The notes under the pieces were generated by a model. That model was not told where the DNA came from and did no database searches. It worked only from the letters and a program-made list of their open reading frames with translations. DNA of 64,000 nt from Siniperca chuatsi (Eukaryota; Chordata; Actinopteri; Centrarchiformes; Sinipercidae): the NCBI RefSeq assembly GCF_020085105.1, contig NC_058044.1:34870952-34934951 (forward strand). Reading direction: 5' to 3'. Position 1 is the first letter of the stretch; each line of letters starts with the position of its first letter. Made by a program: the position numbers and the translations under genes. Positions 23,875 to 37,619 of the stretch are shown piece after piece.

Positions 23875-25645
23875 AGTGTCCACTGTTCCCCCCTCCTCCA
23901 TCTTCCTGGGAGAGTCCTACTCCCCCCTCAACTGATTCTCAGGCTAACGGCCCTCTCATGACTGACGACCCCCCCCAGCTGATGAAACTCCACTCAAACA
24001 AGGCTGCAGGCCCCGATGGCATTTGCCCCGGGGTTCTAAAAGCCTGTGCCCCCCCCATGTGGAGTCCTTCAGCATGTCTTCAACCTAAGCCTGAGTCTTC
24101 AAAAGGGTCCCTATTCTGTGGAAGACATCTTGCCTCGTTCCTGTGCTGAAGATGCTGCGTCCCAGTGGCTCCAAGGACTACAGACCAGTGGCACTGACCT
24201 GCCCATGTAATGAAGACCCTGGAGAGACTGGTGCTGGAACAGCTGTGGCCCATGGTCAGACCCCTCCTGGACCCCCTTCAGTTCGCCTACCAGCCCCGGC
24301 TGGGAGTTGAGGATGCCATCATCTTCCTGCTGAACCACACCACAGCACGTGCGTCTGCAGCACTGTGTGTCGGACAGCGTGGTCAGCAACACTGGGACCC
24401 CTCAGGGGACTGCCCTCTTTCCCTTCCTCTTCAACATCTACACCACAGACTTCAGCTACCACACAGAGTCCTGACACCTTCAGAAGTTTTCTAATGACTC
24501 TGCTGTGGTGGGATGTATCAGCAGTGGTGTTGAGACAGGACTGTGGTGGGTAACTTTGTCTCAAGGTGTGAACAGAACCATCTGCAGCTCAATGCAACAA
24601 AGACTAAGGAGCTGGTTGTAGACGTAAGAAGGGCCAAGGCACCAGTGACCCCGGTTTCCATCCAGGGGTCAGTGTAGACATTGTAGAGGACTACAAGTAC
24701 CTGGGAGTACACATGGACAATAAACTGGACTGGGCTAAGAACACTCGAGCTCTTTACAGGAAGGGCCAGAGCCGTCTCTATTTTCTGTGGAGGCTGAGGT
24801 CCTTCAACATCTGCCAGACAATACTGAGGATGTTTTATGAGTCTGCTATCCTGACTATCCTGTATGCTGTTGCTTGCTGGGGCAGCAGGTTGAGGGTAGA
24901 GGACGCTAACACACTCAACAAACTGATCCGTAAGGCCAGTGACATTGTGGGGGTGGAGCTGTCAGTGGTGTCAGAGTGGAGGATGCTGGCCAAACTACAC
25001 GCCATCTTGGACAGTGTCTCCCACTCACTCCATGACGTGCTGGTCAAACAAAGGAGTACCTTCAGCGAAAGACTCATCCTCCCAAAATGCACCACAGGGC
25101 ACCACAGGAAGTCATTCCAGCCTGTGGCCATCAAACTCTTTAACTCCTCCCTCTAAGTGTTAGTCTATGTAACCATAAGTCATTAAACTGGACATTGGAC
25201 CATTAACATCACTGCAATACTTGAAATAATTGTGCAATATTCTCTGTTTAATACTGCTGTGCAATATGCCCTTTTCAGTTTAAAATTCCCTATTTATTGA
25301 TATTTATTCATACTTCTATTACTGCTGTGCAATATCCACAGTCTCATAATCATCTTAATAAGCTACACTTAACTTGACAGTACATGCACTATTACTTATT
25401 TTATTACATTGTATTATTATACCGTACTACTTATCATCAACCAGTAAATCCACTTTGTACTTTATACTTATTTTAATTGTATACTTATATCCAATTTGTA
25501 CTTAACTTATCTTGCCTGTATTATAGTGTATTATAGTTCGAGTTGCTTAGATCTTCTATTCCTGTGTGCACTGATGTGATAGTGAGCAGCTGTAACAAAA
25601 GAGTTTCCCCTCTGGGATCAATAAAGTATTTTTGATTCTGATAAG
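23875..25645 (+). mobile_element. CR1/Rex1-group LINE, 5'-truncated with complete 3' tail
   Basis: The RT begins near 23975 (LMKLHSNKAAGPDGICPGVL), has an internal deletion near 24340, and continues to the C-terminal part (24713-25156, ending VAIKLFNSSL). The complete 3' UTR runs 25157-25645 and ends AATAAAGTATTTTTGATTCT. Frameshifts abolish function. It is the same subfamily as the GST-intron copy. Confidence 0.85.
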
Positions 25646-25727
25646 AAAATACTAACAAGTTATTTTGGGTATTATTTGGGGTAATTATCATTAGTCATGG
25701 CCATGGTCTAATAATATATATGCCTGT

Positions 25728-28010
25728 TCAATTCAATTCATTTCAATTTTATTTATAGAGCGCCAATTCATAACAGAAGTTATCGCATTGTGCTTTTCCT
25801 ATAGAGCAGGTCTAGACCATACTCTTTATAATATTAATTACAGAGACCCAACAAATCCCACCATGAGCAAGCATTTGGCGACAGTGGCAAGGAAAAACTT
25901 CCTTTAAGAGGGCAGAAACCTTGGACAGAACCAGACTCAATGATGGGCGGCCATCTGCCGCTGCCGTGTTAGGTTTTGAGAGAGGTGGGGGCACAATGTA
26001 AAGACCACGTAGAATTTATTTATTCATTTTTATATAGTAAAATAGTAATTGTAATGTTAATATTAATAAATTAGTAATAATAGGAATGACAGCTATAGGA
26101 AGAATAATGTCAGCATCAGTAACAGAGCCAATAACAACAACCATAGTAGCAGTTGTTGAGCAGGAACACGGGGGCAGCAGGTGGCCCACAACCACAGATC
26201 CAGTCTCTGCAGCTCTGGAGACAGAAATACCTGCTGAAAGCGACAGAAGGAGAGAGGAGAGAAACGAGAAAGCACAAAACTACAGGAGAGAGAAGATGTT
26301 GAGTTTGTAACATAAAGTACTGGTATAAAAATGCATACAGATGGAGAGGGAGAGAAGGAGAGAGGTGCATCATGTGAAGTCTCCCGGTAGTCTAGGCCTA
26401 TAGCAGCATAACTAAAGGATGGTTCAGGACTCACCCAAGCCAGCCCTAATTATAAGCTTTATCAAAGAGGAAAGTCTTTAGCCTACTCTTAAATGTGGAG
26501 ATGGTGTCTGCCTCCCAAACCCAAACTGGGACCTGATTCCACAGGAGAGGAGCTTGATAACTGAAGGCTCTGGCTCCCATTCTACTTTTGGAGACTCTAG
26601 GAACCACAAGTAACCCTACATACTGGGAGCCCAGTGTTCTAGTCTGATAATATGGTATTATGAGATCTTTAAGATACAATGTGGGAGTCAAAGGACAAAT
26701 CCTGATCAAAGATAACTCTGAGGTTCCTTACGGTGCTGCTGGAGGCCAGGGCAATGCCATCTAGAGTAAATATATCTTTAGATAATTTGTCTCAGAGGTG
26801 TTTGGGACCAAGTACAATAACTTCAGTTTTGTCAGAGTTTAACATCAGAAAGTTGCAGGTCATCCAGGTCTTTATATCCTTAAGGCATGTTTGAAGTTTA
26901 GTTAACTGGTTAGTTTCATCTGTCTTGATCGATAGATATAATTGGGTATCATCTGCATAGCAATGAAAGTTTATGGAGTGCTTCCTAATAATACTGCCTA
27001 GAGGAAGCATATATAAGGTGAATAGAATCGGTTCAAGCACAGAACCTTGTGGAACTCCGTGACTAACTTTGGCGTGCACGGAGGACTCACCGTTAACATG
27101 TACAAACTGAGATTGATCTGATAGATAGGATTTAAACCAGCTTAGTGCAGTTCCTTTAATGCCAATTACATGTTCCAGTCTCTGTAATAGGATGTGATGG
27201 TCAATGGTGTCGAACGCAGCACTAAGATCTAACAAGACAAGTACAGAGACAAGTCATTTGTAATTTTCACCAGTGCTGTCTCTGTGCTATGATGCACTCT
27301 AAACCCTGACTGAAAATCCTCAAATAAACTATTGTTATTTAGAAAGTCACACAACTGATTGGCGACAGCTTTCTCAAAGATCTTAGATATTGGTCTATAA
27401 TTGGAGAGTGTAGAGTGGGTTTTTTAATTTGGTTTAATTACAGCTACTTTAAAGGATTGTGGTATATAGCCTGTTAATAAAGACAGATTGATCATATCCA
27501 GTAAAGAAGTGCTAATTAAGGGTAAAACATCTTTAAGCAGCCTAGTTGGAATGGGGTCTAAGAGACAGGTTGATGGTTTAGATGAGTTAATCGTCGAAGT
27601 CAGCTGAAGAAGGTTGACAGGAGCAAAGCAGCCAAAACACATCAGGCTCTACAGCTGTTTCCAAGGTTCCTGTGTTTGAAGACAAGTTGGCACTGGTTAA
27701 AGGCAGGACTTGATGAATGTTTTCTCAAGTAGTTAAAATTTTATCATTAAAGAAGCGCATGAAGTTGTTGCTACTGAGAGCTATAGGAAAACATGGTTCA
27801 ATAGAGCAATAACGCAGTACTATAGTACTATATTACATATAGTACAGTATCATTTTCAACATCCACATGAATATTGAAATCACCTACAATAACCACTTTA
27901 TCTGTTTTAAGGACTAAACTTGATAAAAACTCTGAGAATTCAGATAAAAACTCAGAATAAGGACCAGGAGCGCGGTACACTATAACAAATAGAATTGGCT
28001 GTTGTATTTT
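25728..28010 (-). mobile_element. L2-type LINE (internally deleted)
   Basis: The 3' end lies at 25728 (tail TTTTATTTATAGAGCGCC on the plus strand), the 3' UTR to about 26440 and the RT C-terminus 26446-26709. The RT catalytic region (27235-26792) contains [39 protein letters not shown] and [11 protein letters not shown]. Linker sequence follows to about 27640, and endonuclease pieces end near 28010. Relative to the 55.6-kb copy it lacks part of the RT palm and thumb at about 26690. Confidence 0.85.
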
Positions 28011-30298
28011 CCAGAACTGTTCTGTTCATCATAAGCAATAAAATAGACAAATGTGTCCTAAGGTACATAAAATATCAAAGTATAAAGTATATAAATATAT
28101 ATATGTTGTGAAGTTACTTAGCAGATAAAACATTTTACTGGATGATAATTAGTGTTTTTTTCAGTGCTTGTTAATTCAATTCAAACACAGGTCAAATTTG
28201 ACCTGCAAACACTAAGGGTGTAAACCCTTTTCAAACACAATAGGAGTACTCCAAAATTATAAAGGAACAATGTAACTTGCCTGTTTGTGGTTAATAAGGT
28301 CATTTTGAAAAAATCAGATTTATTGCAAAAGTCATCACTCCATCTTCCCTAAAACAACTAGATTATTGTGGCGTAGGTCATACATACCCTGTAATAATAG
28401 AATAGGTTTCAAGTAGTTAAAAAAATACTACAGCATAAGTTCTTTGTAAGATCCCAAATTGTTACCCCCTTATACCATAACTGCATATCTTCTTCCCCAG
28501 TACCTACATATATGTATTGGTACGTACTGTACTGGTACAAAAGATTGTACCAGATTAACTCAGGAGTAATTACGCTGTACATTGCGAGCTGTAATCTAAA
28601 GCATTACCGGTATATCACACACAACATTTGTTAGTAGGATAGGTTGGTTTTGATCGTTCATGTTGAAAGTAAGAAAAATATAAAATAACTTGTACTTGAG
28701 CAAATATAGTTACTGCTTATGAAACTGGGTTCTTGTTTGTCTTTCTTGCATTTTACTGACTGAATGTTCATGTGCTGATTATTCTTTGGCTTGTTGAAAA
28801 TACTTAACCAACTCAAACAAAACAGGCTGTTAATGTGTAGCTTCAAGCATTGAAAAGACACTCAGCAAATATGGTGATTGATCAGTTATTGAAAATAGCT
28901 CTCCAGGATTCAAACTATTTCTTCATAATGGTGAGGCCTTGAATGAAGGTCATAATTTTGACCATCAGTAGTTACATGTGAAACTGTGTCCACATCTGAA
29001 GGCTCATAGTGGAATAAAGAAGTCAAAAGTCTGTTTATTGTTCCTGTAACAGTGGATTATCTAAGAGAAACACCTGACATCACTGTCTCAATCAAGGAAG
29101 CAAGACGCCTACTTTATACAATCATAAGGAAAGGAAAGTTTTATTGTTTGTTTCTCCAGAGATTACAGCCATTTATGAGTACACAGACTCTTGTGTAAGA
29201 ATTGCATGTGATTAAAGTAGAGTCGGCATCTACACTGATGTATGGCTGCTGGGAATGTTACTGTTCCTGCAGTGAAATAGAACGAACTGGGTTGCTAGCT
29301 TGATGTCATGGTTTTATTTCCATATTTTGGTGGAAATTTACCCACTTCACCAGTCTCCTGAGAACATGATTTGGGTATTAAATTATGTTTTTTTCCTTGG
29401 AAAAGTTTGGTGAGGTTTAGGTGTAAAAACTACTTGGTTACAGTTAGAAAAAGATCAGAAAGATTAATTCTCACAGCCACTACAGGTTTTTGTCAGCTGA
29501 ACGTAAACATAGGTTTCTTTAGGCATTTGAAGAACTGATGCGGTTGTTTCTGATATGTTGGATTTGGTCTGTCTCATTGAGAATGCACGTCATTGTGGTG
29601 TAGTGTTTTTCCATTTTTACCATGTTAGAGCATCTTTATCTTCAGTCATGTGACATATTTTAGAGTGAAACAGATCAAGATCAGCATTAACTTTGTCCTG
29701 TGTCCACAGAATATGTGGGTGAGGTTAGGTTATGAGGGGGATTTAAATCGAATCCTTTAGATGTGATTGGACCACTGACAAGCACTGACAGTTGCTGACT
29801 CTGAGGATAGACAGTATGGACATCTACAATATGTGAAACATGACGCATCATTAATAATATGTTGAATAAAACACCACAAAGTAGTAATCAGCACGTACAT
29901 TTTAAGCCTGAATGTTTAAGATATTTGTCTTTTTAGTTAGCTGCTGCTGACTCAGTCAAAACTGCAAGAGCTTGTTGCAGGTTTAAAAATCCTCGATCAT
30001 ATGGATCATACTGTTTATACTGATGTAATATTACTTCCACGCAACTTTCAGATTGAACTATAGAAAATGTATTACATTTGTCAATTGTTTATTCTAAACA
30101 TCAATACGCTAAACTCTGATTCACATGTTGCTAAATCCTGATTGGTGCACGGAAGTACGTGACATCACCTTTTTCTAATTGAAGCCTCGCCCACTTCTGA
30201 CCAGTGAGAAGAGCACAGAGAAAATAACAGAAATCAGAAATAGAATCCAACCTGTTTTAAGTTTGGCACAAAATGCTGTGTTCATGTAGGAACCCATC
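28011..30298. other. Gene-free AT-rich interval
   Basis: Scanned on both strands; no splice-flanked frame, no transposon end and no long repeat seen. This is one of the longest stretches in the window without identifiable elements. Confidence 0.5.
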
Positions 30299-31671
30299 AC
30301 TCATTTCATCATCACTCAGAGTAAGAAGCTGACTTAGAAAATAACTTTTCAAAGTGATGTTCGTGTGCTGCTCACTGCTAGTTTGCAAAGATTGTGTTTT
30401 ACCCGAGCGGCAACCTCCGGGGATGAAAAAGTAAGCCAACGCAGAATTGCCAAAAACTGCAGTTCTTCAAATGGCCACTTGAGGCTGGCTCCAAAAGAGT
30501 CAATCGCCATAGACCCCCATGTTAAAATGCCCAACTTCACAGCAGAAATAAACATGTTTACAGCCTGGTACAGAAAACAGTTTTGGTCTTATTTCCCCGT
30601 TCATGACAACTGCGAGGGGGTGAATTTTTTTAATAAACCATTTAAATGATATTAAGGCTTAAAGTTATGCATAATTAAGGCCGTGGCCACTTTGAGTGAC
30701 AGGTGGGTGCCATCACAGGTGGCTGGTTTCAGCATCTAGGCTTCATTTGGCAGCTCCACCCATGGGCCATGTCTTTGCCCATATTTGAATTAGCCAAGCC
30801 AGCGAAGTATGGCATAGCCAAGATGGTGTCGGCCTGAGCCACCATCCTGAGCTTCACACTGGCTCTTCAGAAACCTACAGGTGACGTCACTTTTTATACA
30901 GTCTATGGTTTTACCTTTACCTGAAACCAAAATAAAATCATAATAATCTGCTCTGATTTTGGTTAAATGTTCTACATTGCCCCATTTTTCTCTATGCAAG
31001 GAGATGAATGTTAATGTTTAGATTTTTCTACAAAATACGAGCTGTTTGGCTGATAGCTGAATTTAACAAAACTCCTAAATGTTTGGTAAAAGTCTCATGT
31101 TTCATTTTTCTCGAGGTATGTTTGCAATTGAGCAAGGCACAATTAAAATTATACTTGCCCCAAAATCTTTTAAGTTTTCACTCTCTGTACGCTTGAAAGG
31201 TGTCTTTAGATAGTTTTTGTCAGAGCGTTTTCTCAGAGGCTATGCTCAGCTTGAGCTTGGGAAAATGTTCACATTTAAAATTGAAAGGTTTTAGAAAGGA
31301 GTTTGGTGCAGTGGTTTTGAAAACAGAAGAGGAAAAGTGGTTATATATAAAGTTACATTTTTAATGTGTTAACATGTAAGCAGTATTTTGATATTGTAGG
31401 TGAGTCTGATCACTGCCTTTACTGATGGTTTGTTTAATCTGCAGTGAATCATACATTGTTTTAATTGTAAAACTAACTATGAACTACACTTATCAGAGTG
31501 ATATGGTCGGATAAAAGGTATATTATGTTGTTTCTTGGTTCCGATTCAGATTTATGATAGTGAGTTAAAGGGTGTGGAGTGTTGGGAAAAGCAGGGCAGA
31601 GTGCTGACACAGCAAGAAGAGGTAACAGATAAGATTTAGTGTTATAAAGAGTGCATGGCTTCCAGTATAAT
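30299..31671 (-). repeat. Inverted duplication, right arm
   Basis: Reverse complement of 17697-19046 over its full length. Its outer end at about 31663-31671 merges with the ATAATAATAA tail of the L2 element that follows, so the L2 probably inserted at or near this boundary. Confidence 0.85.
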
Positions 31672-34600
31672 AATAAAATAATAATAATAAAACTTTATTT
31701 ATAGAGCACTTATCAAAACAAAGCACAAAGTGCTTCACAACAAGAGAAATAAAATACCACAGTGAATGATGAAATAAAGAAATAAAATACATAAAATACA
31801 CAAAAGCAATAAAATAAACAGCCAGTTCAGGTAAAATCAGGATATGCTTCCAGATAAAAATGTGTTTGGAGAAGAGACTTAAACAAAGAAACTGACTCAG
31901 ACAACCTAATTTCTTCAGGGCTGAAGAAAATTTATCGACATCCAGTTTTTTATGTCAGACAGGCAGTCCTGCAGAAAACTCAGCGTACTAAGGTCAGTGG
32001 GAATTGACAGGGAGGTACAACTGTGTGTCATCCGCATAACAATGAAAACAAATACCATATCTGCGGATGACATCACCCAAAGGAAGCATGTATAAAGAGA
32101 ACAGTATTGGTCCCAGAATTGAACCGTGATGCACACCATACTTGATATGGGAAAAGGATGACATGAAGTTATTAGTGCTGACACGGAATTTCCTATTGGA
32201 TAGATAAGATGAGAACCAGTCTAGTGCAGTGCCAGATATGCCCACCCAGTGCCTCAGTCTATCTAAAAGAATGCCATGATCAATTGTGTCAAAGGCAGCA
32301 CTTAAGTCCAGCAGCACCAGAATTGAACACATGCCTGCATCTGCATTCATTAATAGGTCATTATTGACTTTGAGAAGGGCTGTCTCAGTGCTGTGGTGTT
32401 GACGAAAGCCAGATTGGAACGTTTCAAAGGTATTATTGTTTTCCACAGCAGCAAGAAGCTGCTTAGATTCAAGTTTTTCGAGAATCTTGGAAATAAAAGG
32501 CAGTTTGGAGATTGGGCGATAGTTATCCAGAAGGGTGGGATAGCCCAGGTTTATTTGGACTGGCTGGACACAAGCAGTTTTAAAGTAATCTGGGATGCAG
32601 CCAGTAGACAGTGAGCTGTCTAATAATTAGCAAAAGGTGGGCAATACAATCCATACAACTTCCAATAAATACTTAGTTGTGATTTTGTCCAGAGGGCTGG
32701 AGGATACTCTCATAAGAGACATGATGTCTGCGAGTTCAGGCAGAGTAACAGCAGAAGAATTGCTCAAAGAATCCCTGAGCGGGTGATCCACATCTAAAAA
32801 GGCAGGATTGGGGGTGATATCAGATCTTATTAACTCCACCTTACTAGCAAAGTGCAAAAGAAACTTTTCACAATCAGCATCCCAATCAGCAGGGGCACAA
32901 GGAGAGGCTGGGTTAACTAACTGATCCACAGTCTTAAATAGGAATCTAGGGTTGTGCTGATGGGCAGAAATAAGTGCAGAGAAATGACATGTTCTTGCAT
33001 CCTTCACCATCCTATTATAAAGGAGTAATAACTAGTAATAACTGACTACTAAAGCAGCGCTTTGAGTGGTCAGAAAGACTAGAAAGGTGCTATGTAAGTA
33101 CAGTCCATTTACCATTTAACTCTTTCATAGCCACAAAGTGGACCTGGAGACCTGATTTCTTCCATCTGCGTTCTGCTCTTCTGCATTTCCTTTTACAGCT
33201 TTGAATACTGTTATTTAACCATGGCTGTTTTCTAGTCTTTGGGTTTGGTCTATTTTTCAGAGGAGCTATGAGATCTAAGGTTGAAGAACACATGTAGTTA
33301 AAGAAACAACCAAATCGTTGGTGTTGGAGGAATCGGGAAACACACTGCCAGGAGAATTGAACAGTTTACAGAATTTTGAGGCTTAGAGTGGGATAAGACA
33401 GTACTAGCAGCCTCTAATTCACAGTTAAAAACAATGCATAGGTGATCAGACACAAACATGTCCCTGATTTCCACAGATGGAGTTTTCAGGCCCAAAGTAA
33501 AGACTAGGTCTATGGTGTGGCCACAGGAATGAGTTTGGCCAGACACATGTTGTTGAAAGTTAAAAGAGTTAGTGATATTTAAAAAATCAGCAGCAAGGGC
33601 ATTCAACATGTCATCAACATGAATATTAAAATCATATCTATCATAATTTAAAACAAGACTGGATAAAATCTCAGGGAGTTCCAACAAGAAGGAGCCAGCT
33701 AGTTTAGGGGGGGCGATAAATAATATATGACTGGGAGGGGACCACCAAGTTTAAACATGAGCTCTTCAAAGGAGGAAAAATCATTGCAAGCTATGAGGTC
33801 ACACATGAAATGCTTCCTATAGACAGTAACAAAGCCCCCACCTCGATGACAAACCCTAGGGCAGCTAAAGTAGTCATAATCTGGAGGGCAGCTGACTGTG
33901 ATCACCAGGACATAATCAGGATTCTGTTAAGAACATAAAATCTAAATCAGTAGAAGAGATAAAATCATTTAAAATAAATGTTTTGTTAGAGAGGGATCTT
34001 ACATTGAGAAGAGCCATCTTAAATAGTCTGTGCTGGTTCAGATTTGAGGTTGAGAGTGGAGGTAGGGTTCTAGCCTGGATCTTTATTAAATTATTATTAT
34101 TGCTGTGTTGGCTGTGTCTGTTTCGTATTAAGGACCTATCCGAAATTACCACAAGAAGTAGCACTAGAGGGATCCGGGCTCCAAATAGCAGCACTATGAT
34201 CAGTCCACAAGGGGGAGTTAGTGACAGCAGAGTGTGCGTGGCTGTTTTTGGTGGGCAGAGAAGAGAAAGAAGAAGAGCGAGGGGAAACAGGTGATGTAAA
34301 TAGTCAACTACGTGAGGAGGGCAGCACAGCGTGCTGCAGGTTAGCCGCTAGCATGCGACTACCTGACTTGTTTGGGTGAAGACCATCTCGTGCAAACAAG
34401 GAGGAACGAAAATAAGTTAAAATTGTGATTAAAACCAACGTCATGCGTGCTGCAGACAGACTGGAGCCAGGTATGAAGGCTGAGGATCCTGCTAAGACGG
34501 CCAATTCCATGACCTAGTGTAGGAATTGGACCCGAAATGAAAGAATGCTTTCCGGTGCTGTTGAGCAGGTCAAAGAGGTGGATGAAGTCTGCTTTCATCA

Positions 34601-35900
34601 GCTCCGATTGCTGACGGGCGGTGTCATTGGTGCCCACATGGACTATGATTTTTGTGATAGTTGTCGGGAGTGCAGCCAGAAGTCTGGGGAGGTTTTCGAG
34701 GATGTTGGGGGTCGTAGCTCCAGGAAAGCAGTGTGTGACTGCATTAACAAAGCGGATATTCCTTACTATTGAATCTCCAACTATCAATGTAGTTGGGGGG
34801 ATGAAAGGAGGTAGAGTCGATGATCGTGGAGACCGCCAAGTTCCATCAGCTGTCCCTGGGATAGTTGTGGCCGGGGAATGCTGTGGCGAGGGGGCGACGT
34901 CCTTCTTAGCAGAAGTGTTCTCTGCCGTCTCAGGACGAATGAGACCTCCAGAGCTTCTCCTGATCACGGCCTCTTTCCATAACTTGCTGTGAGTGGAGGA
35001 GGAAGACTTGACCGCTGGAAAAAGGGAGCGTCCCTCCAGTGGAGGAAAGTCCTGCGTATCCAGGATGTCAAACCTGTTGGCCAGCGGGAGGTCCCGATGT
35101 GAAGGAGGGGGAGGCAGGTGCTTTGCACCATGTCTGTCCTCACAGGCTACAGTCCAGTGCTCCGGTTGACGTGGAGTCAAACTCACCGGGCCCTTCTCAC
35201 CACCCCTGCCGACGAGTGACCGTGCATCCACTGGGGCTCGGCAAGGAGTAAAAATGGCCATTACTTTGGGCTTTGCACCCACGATGAACCACCAAACATT
35301 CAGGTTTGGCTGAAATGGCTTCATGCTCTGGGGTGCCAGTGATGATGGAGACGAGCCACGGAAGAGTGTGATCATTGTCCAGTACTGGAGCAGTCAGGGG
35401 AGTGAGATGGGATTGTCGCATTCCGGTTGCTGCAGCCAGAGGAGCTGAGGACTGCAAGGTGTTTTGCCTGGGCCGAGGTGACAGTAGAGAACTCCTTGAG
35501 ACGGTAAGGTGGCAAGATTGACACTAAACCATCACGCTTGCAGTTAGTCCGTAAAAGTGCTCAAAGCTTAAAATCCTCAATAAAAGTGACTAGCCTGGCT
35601 AGCCTAGCCACTGGGCTAAAAACAAACCTAGCTGAGGTAGCAGCAGTGGAGGCTGTCCGGTAAAATCATGTAAAGTTGAAAGCCAGCTTAAAATCACTTA
35701 AGATCCATATGTCCGATGACTAAAAACATTTACCATGTTAAAACATATGGGTAAAACAATAGCCAGGAAAAAAGTGTAGCGTAGAAAAGTGGCTTAAAAA
35801 CTAGCTAAAATGTCAATTTATGGTGATTTAAGATGAAGCCTCTGGCGGGCACACCAAACGTCAATACATGCGCAGAGATGTCTCCTGTACTTCTTACATT
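31665..35900 (-). mobile_element. Nearly full-length L2 LINE with SGNH-esterase ORF1
   Basis: Read from 35900 to 31665. A 5' UTR (35900-35460) is followed by ORF1 (35457-34359). ORF1 includes an SGNH-hydrolase-like domain with block I LIVGDSIVRN and the Gly/Asn block IIVHVGTNDT, as in L2/CR1 ORF1 esterases. Next come endonuclease pieces (34194-33298, LNVRSLSNKTFILNDFI and TDLDFMFLTES), the linker and RT (32446-31994). The RT has [33 protein letters not shown] and [11 protein letters not shown]. The 3' end is an (ATA)n tail. Frameshifts, deletions and a short-repeat insertion at 33012-33117 make it inactive. At 4.2 kb it is the most complete element here. Confidence 0.88.
33012..33117 (-). repeat. 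Short interspersed repeat inside the L2 element
   Basis: Same repeat, at the same L2 position, as 6710-6812 but in the opposite genomic orientation, consistent with the L2 orientation. Confidence 0.75.
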
Positions 35901-37010
35901 AAAGAAGTTGGTAAAATTGGTATGTTAATATTACACGCACTTTGACCAAGTTAGAAATTAAGGTTTTAATATAAAATGTGAAAGTTTCTTAATCCACTTC
36001 CTGAAAATGCAAAATGCAAAAAACACACAGAGCACCAGGTTCAGAAGAATCCCACTGAGATTCATTTGCCTCATTATGAACAATGTCCCTCATCAGATAG
36101 ATGAAAAACAGGGTTATATTACCGGTATGCGTTAACATAAAAAAAAGGCTAATCAGCACCAAAATACACTGAAGGAGGAGCCAACACCTCCCAGTCATTC
36201 TAGTGTTCCAGTGCTCCACTAAAATAACCCCTATAAAACCTTAAAAATTCATAAAACCTTATTTGAAGGAATTCTCACAATCACTGTAAGACATTTATGT
36301 CTCTGATTTCCTGAACTTTTAGTGGAAAGGAGGAAAGGGGAGTATTATTATTATTAGGTGTGGGCAATTATTGAAAAACTGCATACATTATATTGATATA
36401 ACAAGTGTGTGCTTGGTCTCACTCCTTTTAATAGAATTAAACTAGCTGAAGTGACTTTGCTCACCTTTGTGAAGCCTGAAACCCACTTGTTGCTGCTTGC
36501 AGCTTTAATTTTGGGTAGTTGAACTTCTTCCTTCTGGTGAGTACAAAGAGGTTTGAACCATTGAGAAAGGCCCTTAACCTCAACCGCACTAGTGGAGCTG
36601 CTTAGTGACCAGCAGATCACTGTTGTACTGGGCAGCTTCCAGATGTGAATGTGTGTAACTGTGTGAATGTGATCAGGGCATTCCTACAAAACAGAGGCTT
36701 CCTCTCAGTGAAACTTCCCTGAATAAATAAAGGTTTTAAAACAACCGTAGTTTGCAGCTGTATTTATACATATATATTTATATATTACAAGAGTCTGGTC
36801 TTTTGTTATTATACAATGGAAATGTTTCATGCGACATGAAGACAACAATTTTTGGTTAATCTCTTGGTTGCTATGGTCTCTCCTCTTTTCATTCTTTTGC
36901 AACTTACCGTAACACTTTATGTATTTCAATGAGACATGAATGACCATTTGCAGATTCAAACATTTATGTCTGATAAAATCTGCAGGAAATTCCTCATTGT
37001 GTTGTATGCA
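35901..37010. other. Intergenic, no gene
   Basis: AT-rich with no identifiable exon. AATAAATAAAGGTTTTAAAA near 36721 resembles a LINE or SINE tail but has no body attached that I recognise. Confidence 0.4.
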
Positions 37011-37011
37011 G

Positions 37012-37619
37012 TGTGTAAATCTGGATCCAAAAGCAGAACACAGGCAGATATCCTTAAAAGGTTCAATAGTTTATTTCACTATGTCCAAGTAATGAATGAA
37101 CTCGAGGGAGCAGATTTGACGTTTTCACCGCTGCGTTGGCAGACAGATGGAGAAGTTGCTGGTTGGAGCAGACAGGCAGGCAGGTGACGTTGCTGAGCAA
37201 GGCACACTGGTAAGCAGGCTGTGTGGCTGAATGAGGCAGGCAGAAGGCCCAGGTGAGTGTGGACCTGAAGCACAGGGAAAATACTGGTAAATCAAAGTCT
37301 TCATACACAAAACTACTGACAGTGATTGCTTGGCCAAGGTGTCTGTACCACATGGTAAACTGAACGATCTGCTGAAGACTGGAGAGGAGAGCCGGGGTTT
37401 TATACTGCAAGGGTTGATGATGGATGAGTCCCAGGTGTGCGGGTGAGTAGGTGGCAGGAGCTTGATTACTGGGTGAGCAGCAGGTGAGTAGGTGGAGTGC
37501 CAAGACCAGACTTACACACACATATGCACACATATGTCCGGGAGAGAGGACAAACAGGAAACACCAGGATGGGAAAACAACTGGGAAAGGGATGGGTGGT
37601 GGAGCCGAACCATGACATG
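37012..37619 (-). mobile_element. Probable solo LTR
   Basis: A GC-richer block of about 600 bp in AT-rich surroundings. On the minus strand it starts TGTCATGGTTCGGCTCC. It has a TATA-like GTATAAAA at 37405-37398 and, about 320 bp further on, AATAAA at 37075-37070, followed by the end near 37012. That order (U3, promoter, R with polyadenylation signal, U5) fits an LTR. No internal retroviral or gypsy genes flank it. I could not define a target duplication. Confidence 0.55.

Noticed and set aside
32627-33010. 127-codon ORF that looks like a conserved gene pair with 6814-7197
   Set aside because: Both are L2 linker sequence; the conservation is between transposon copies.
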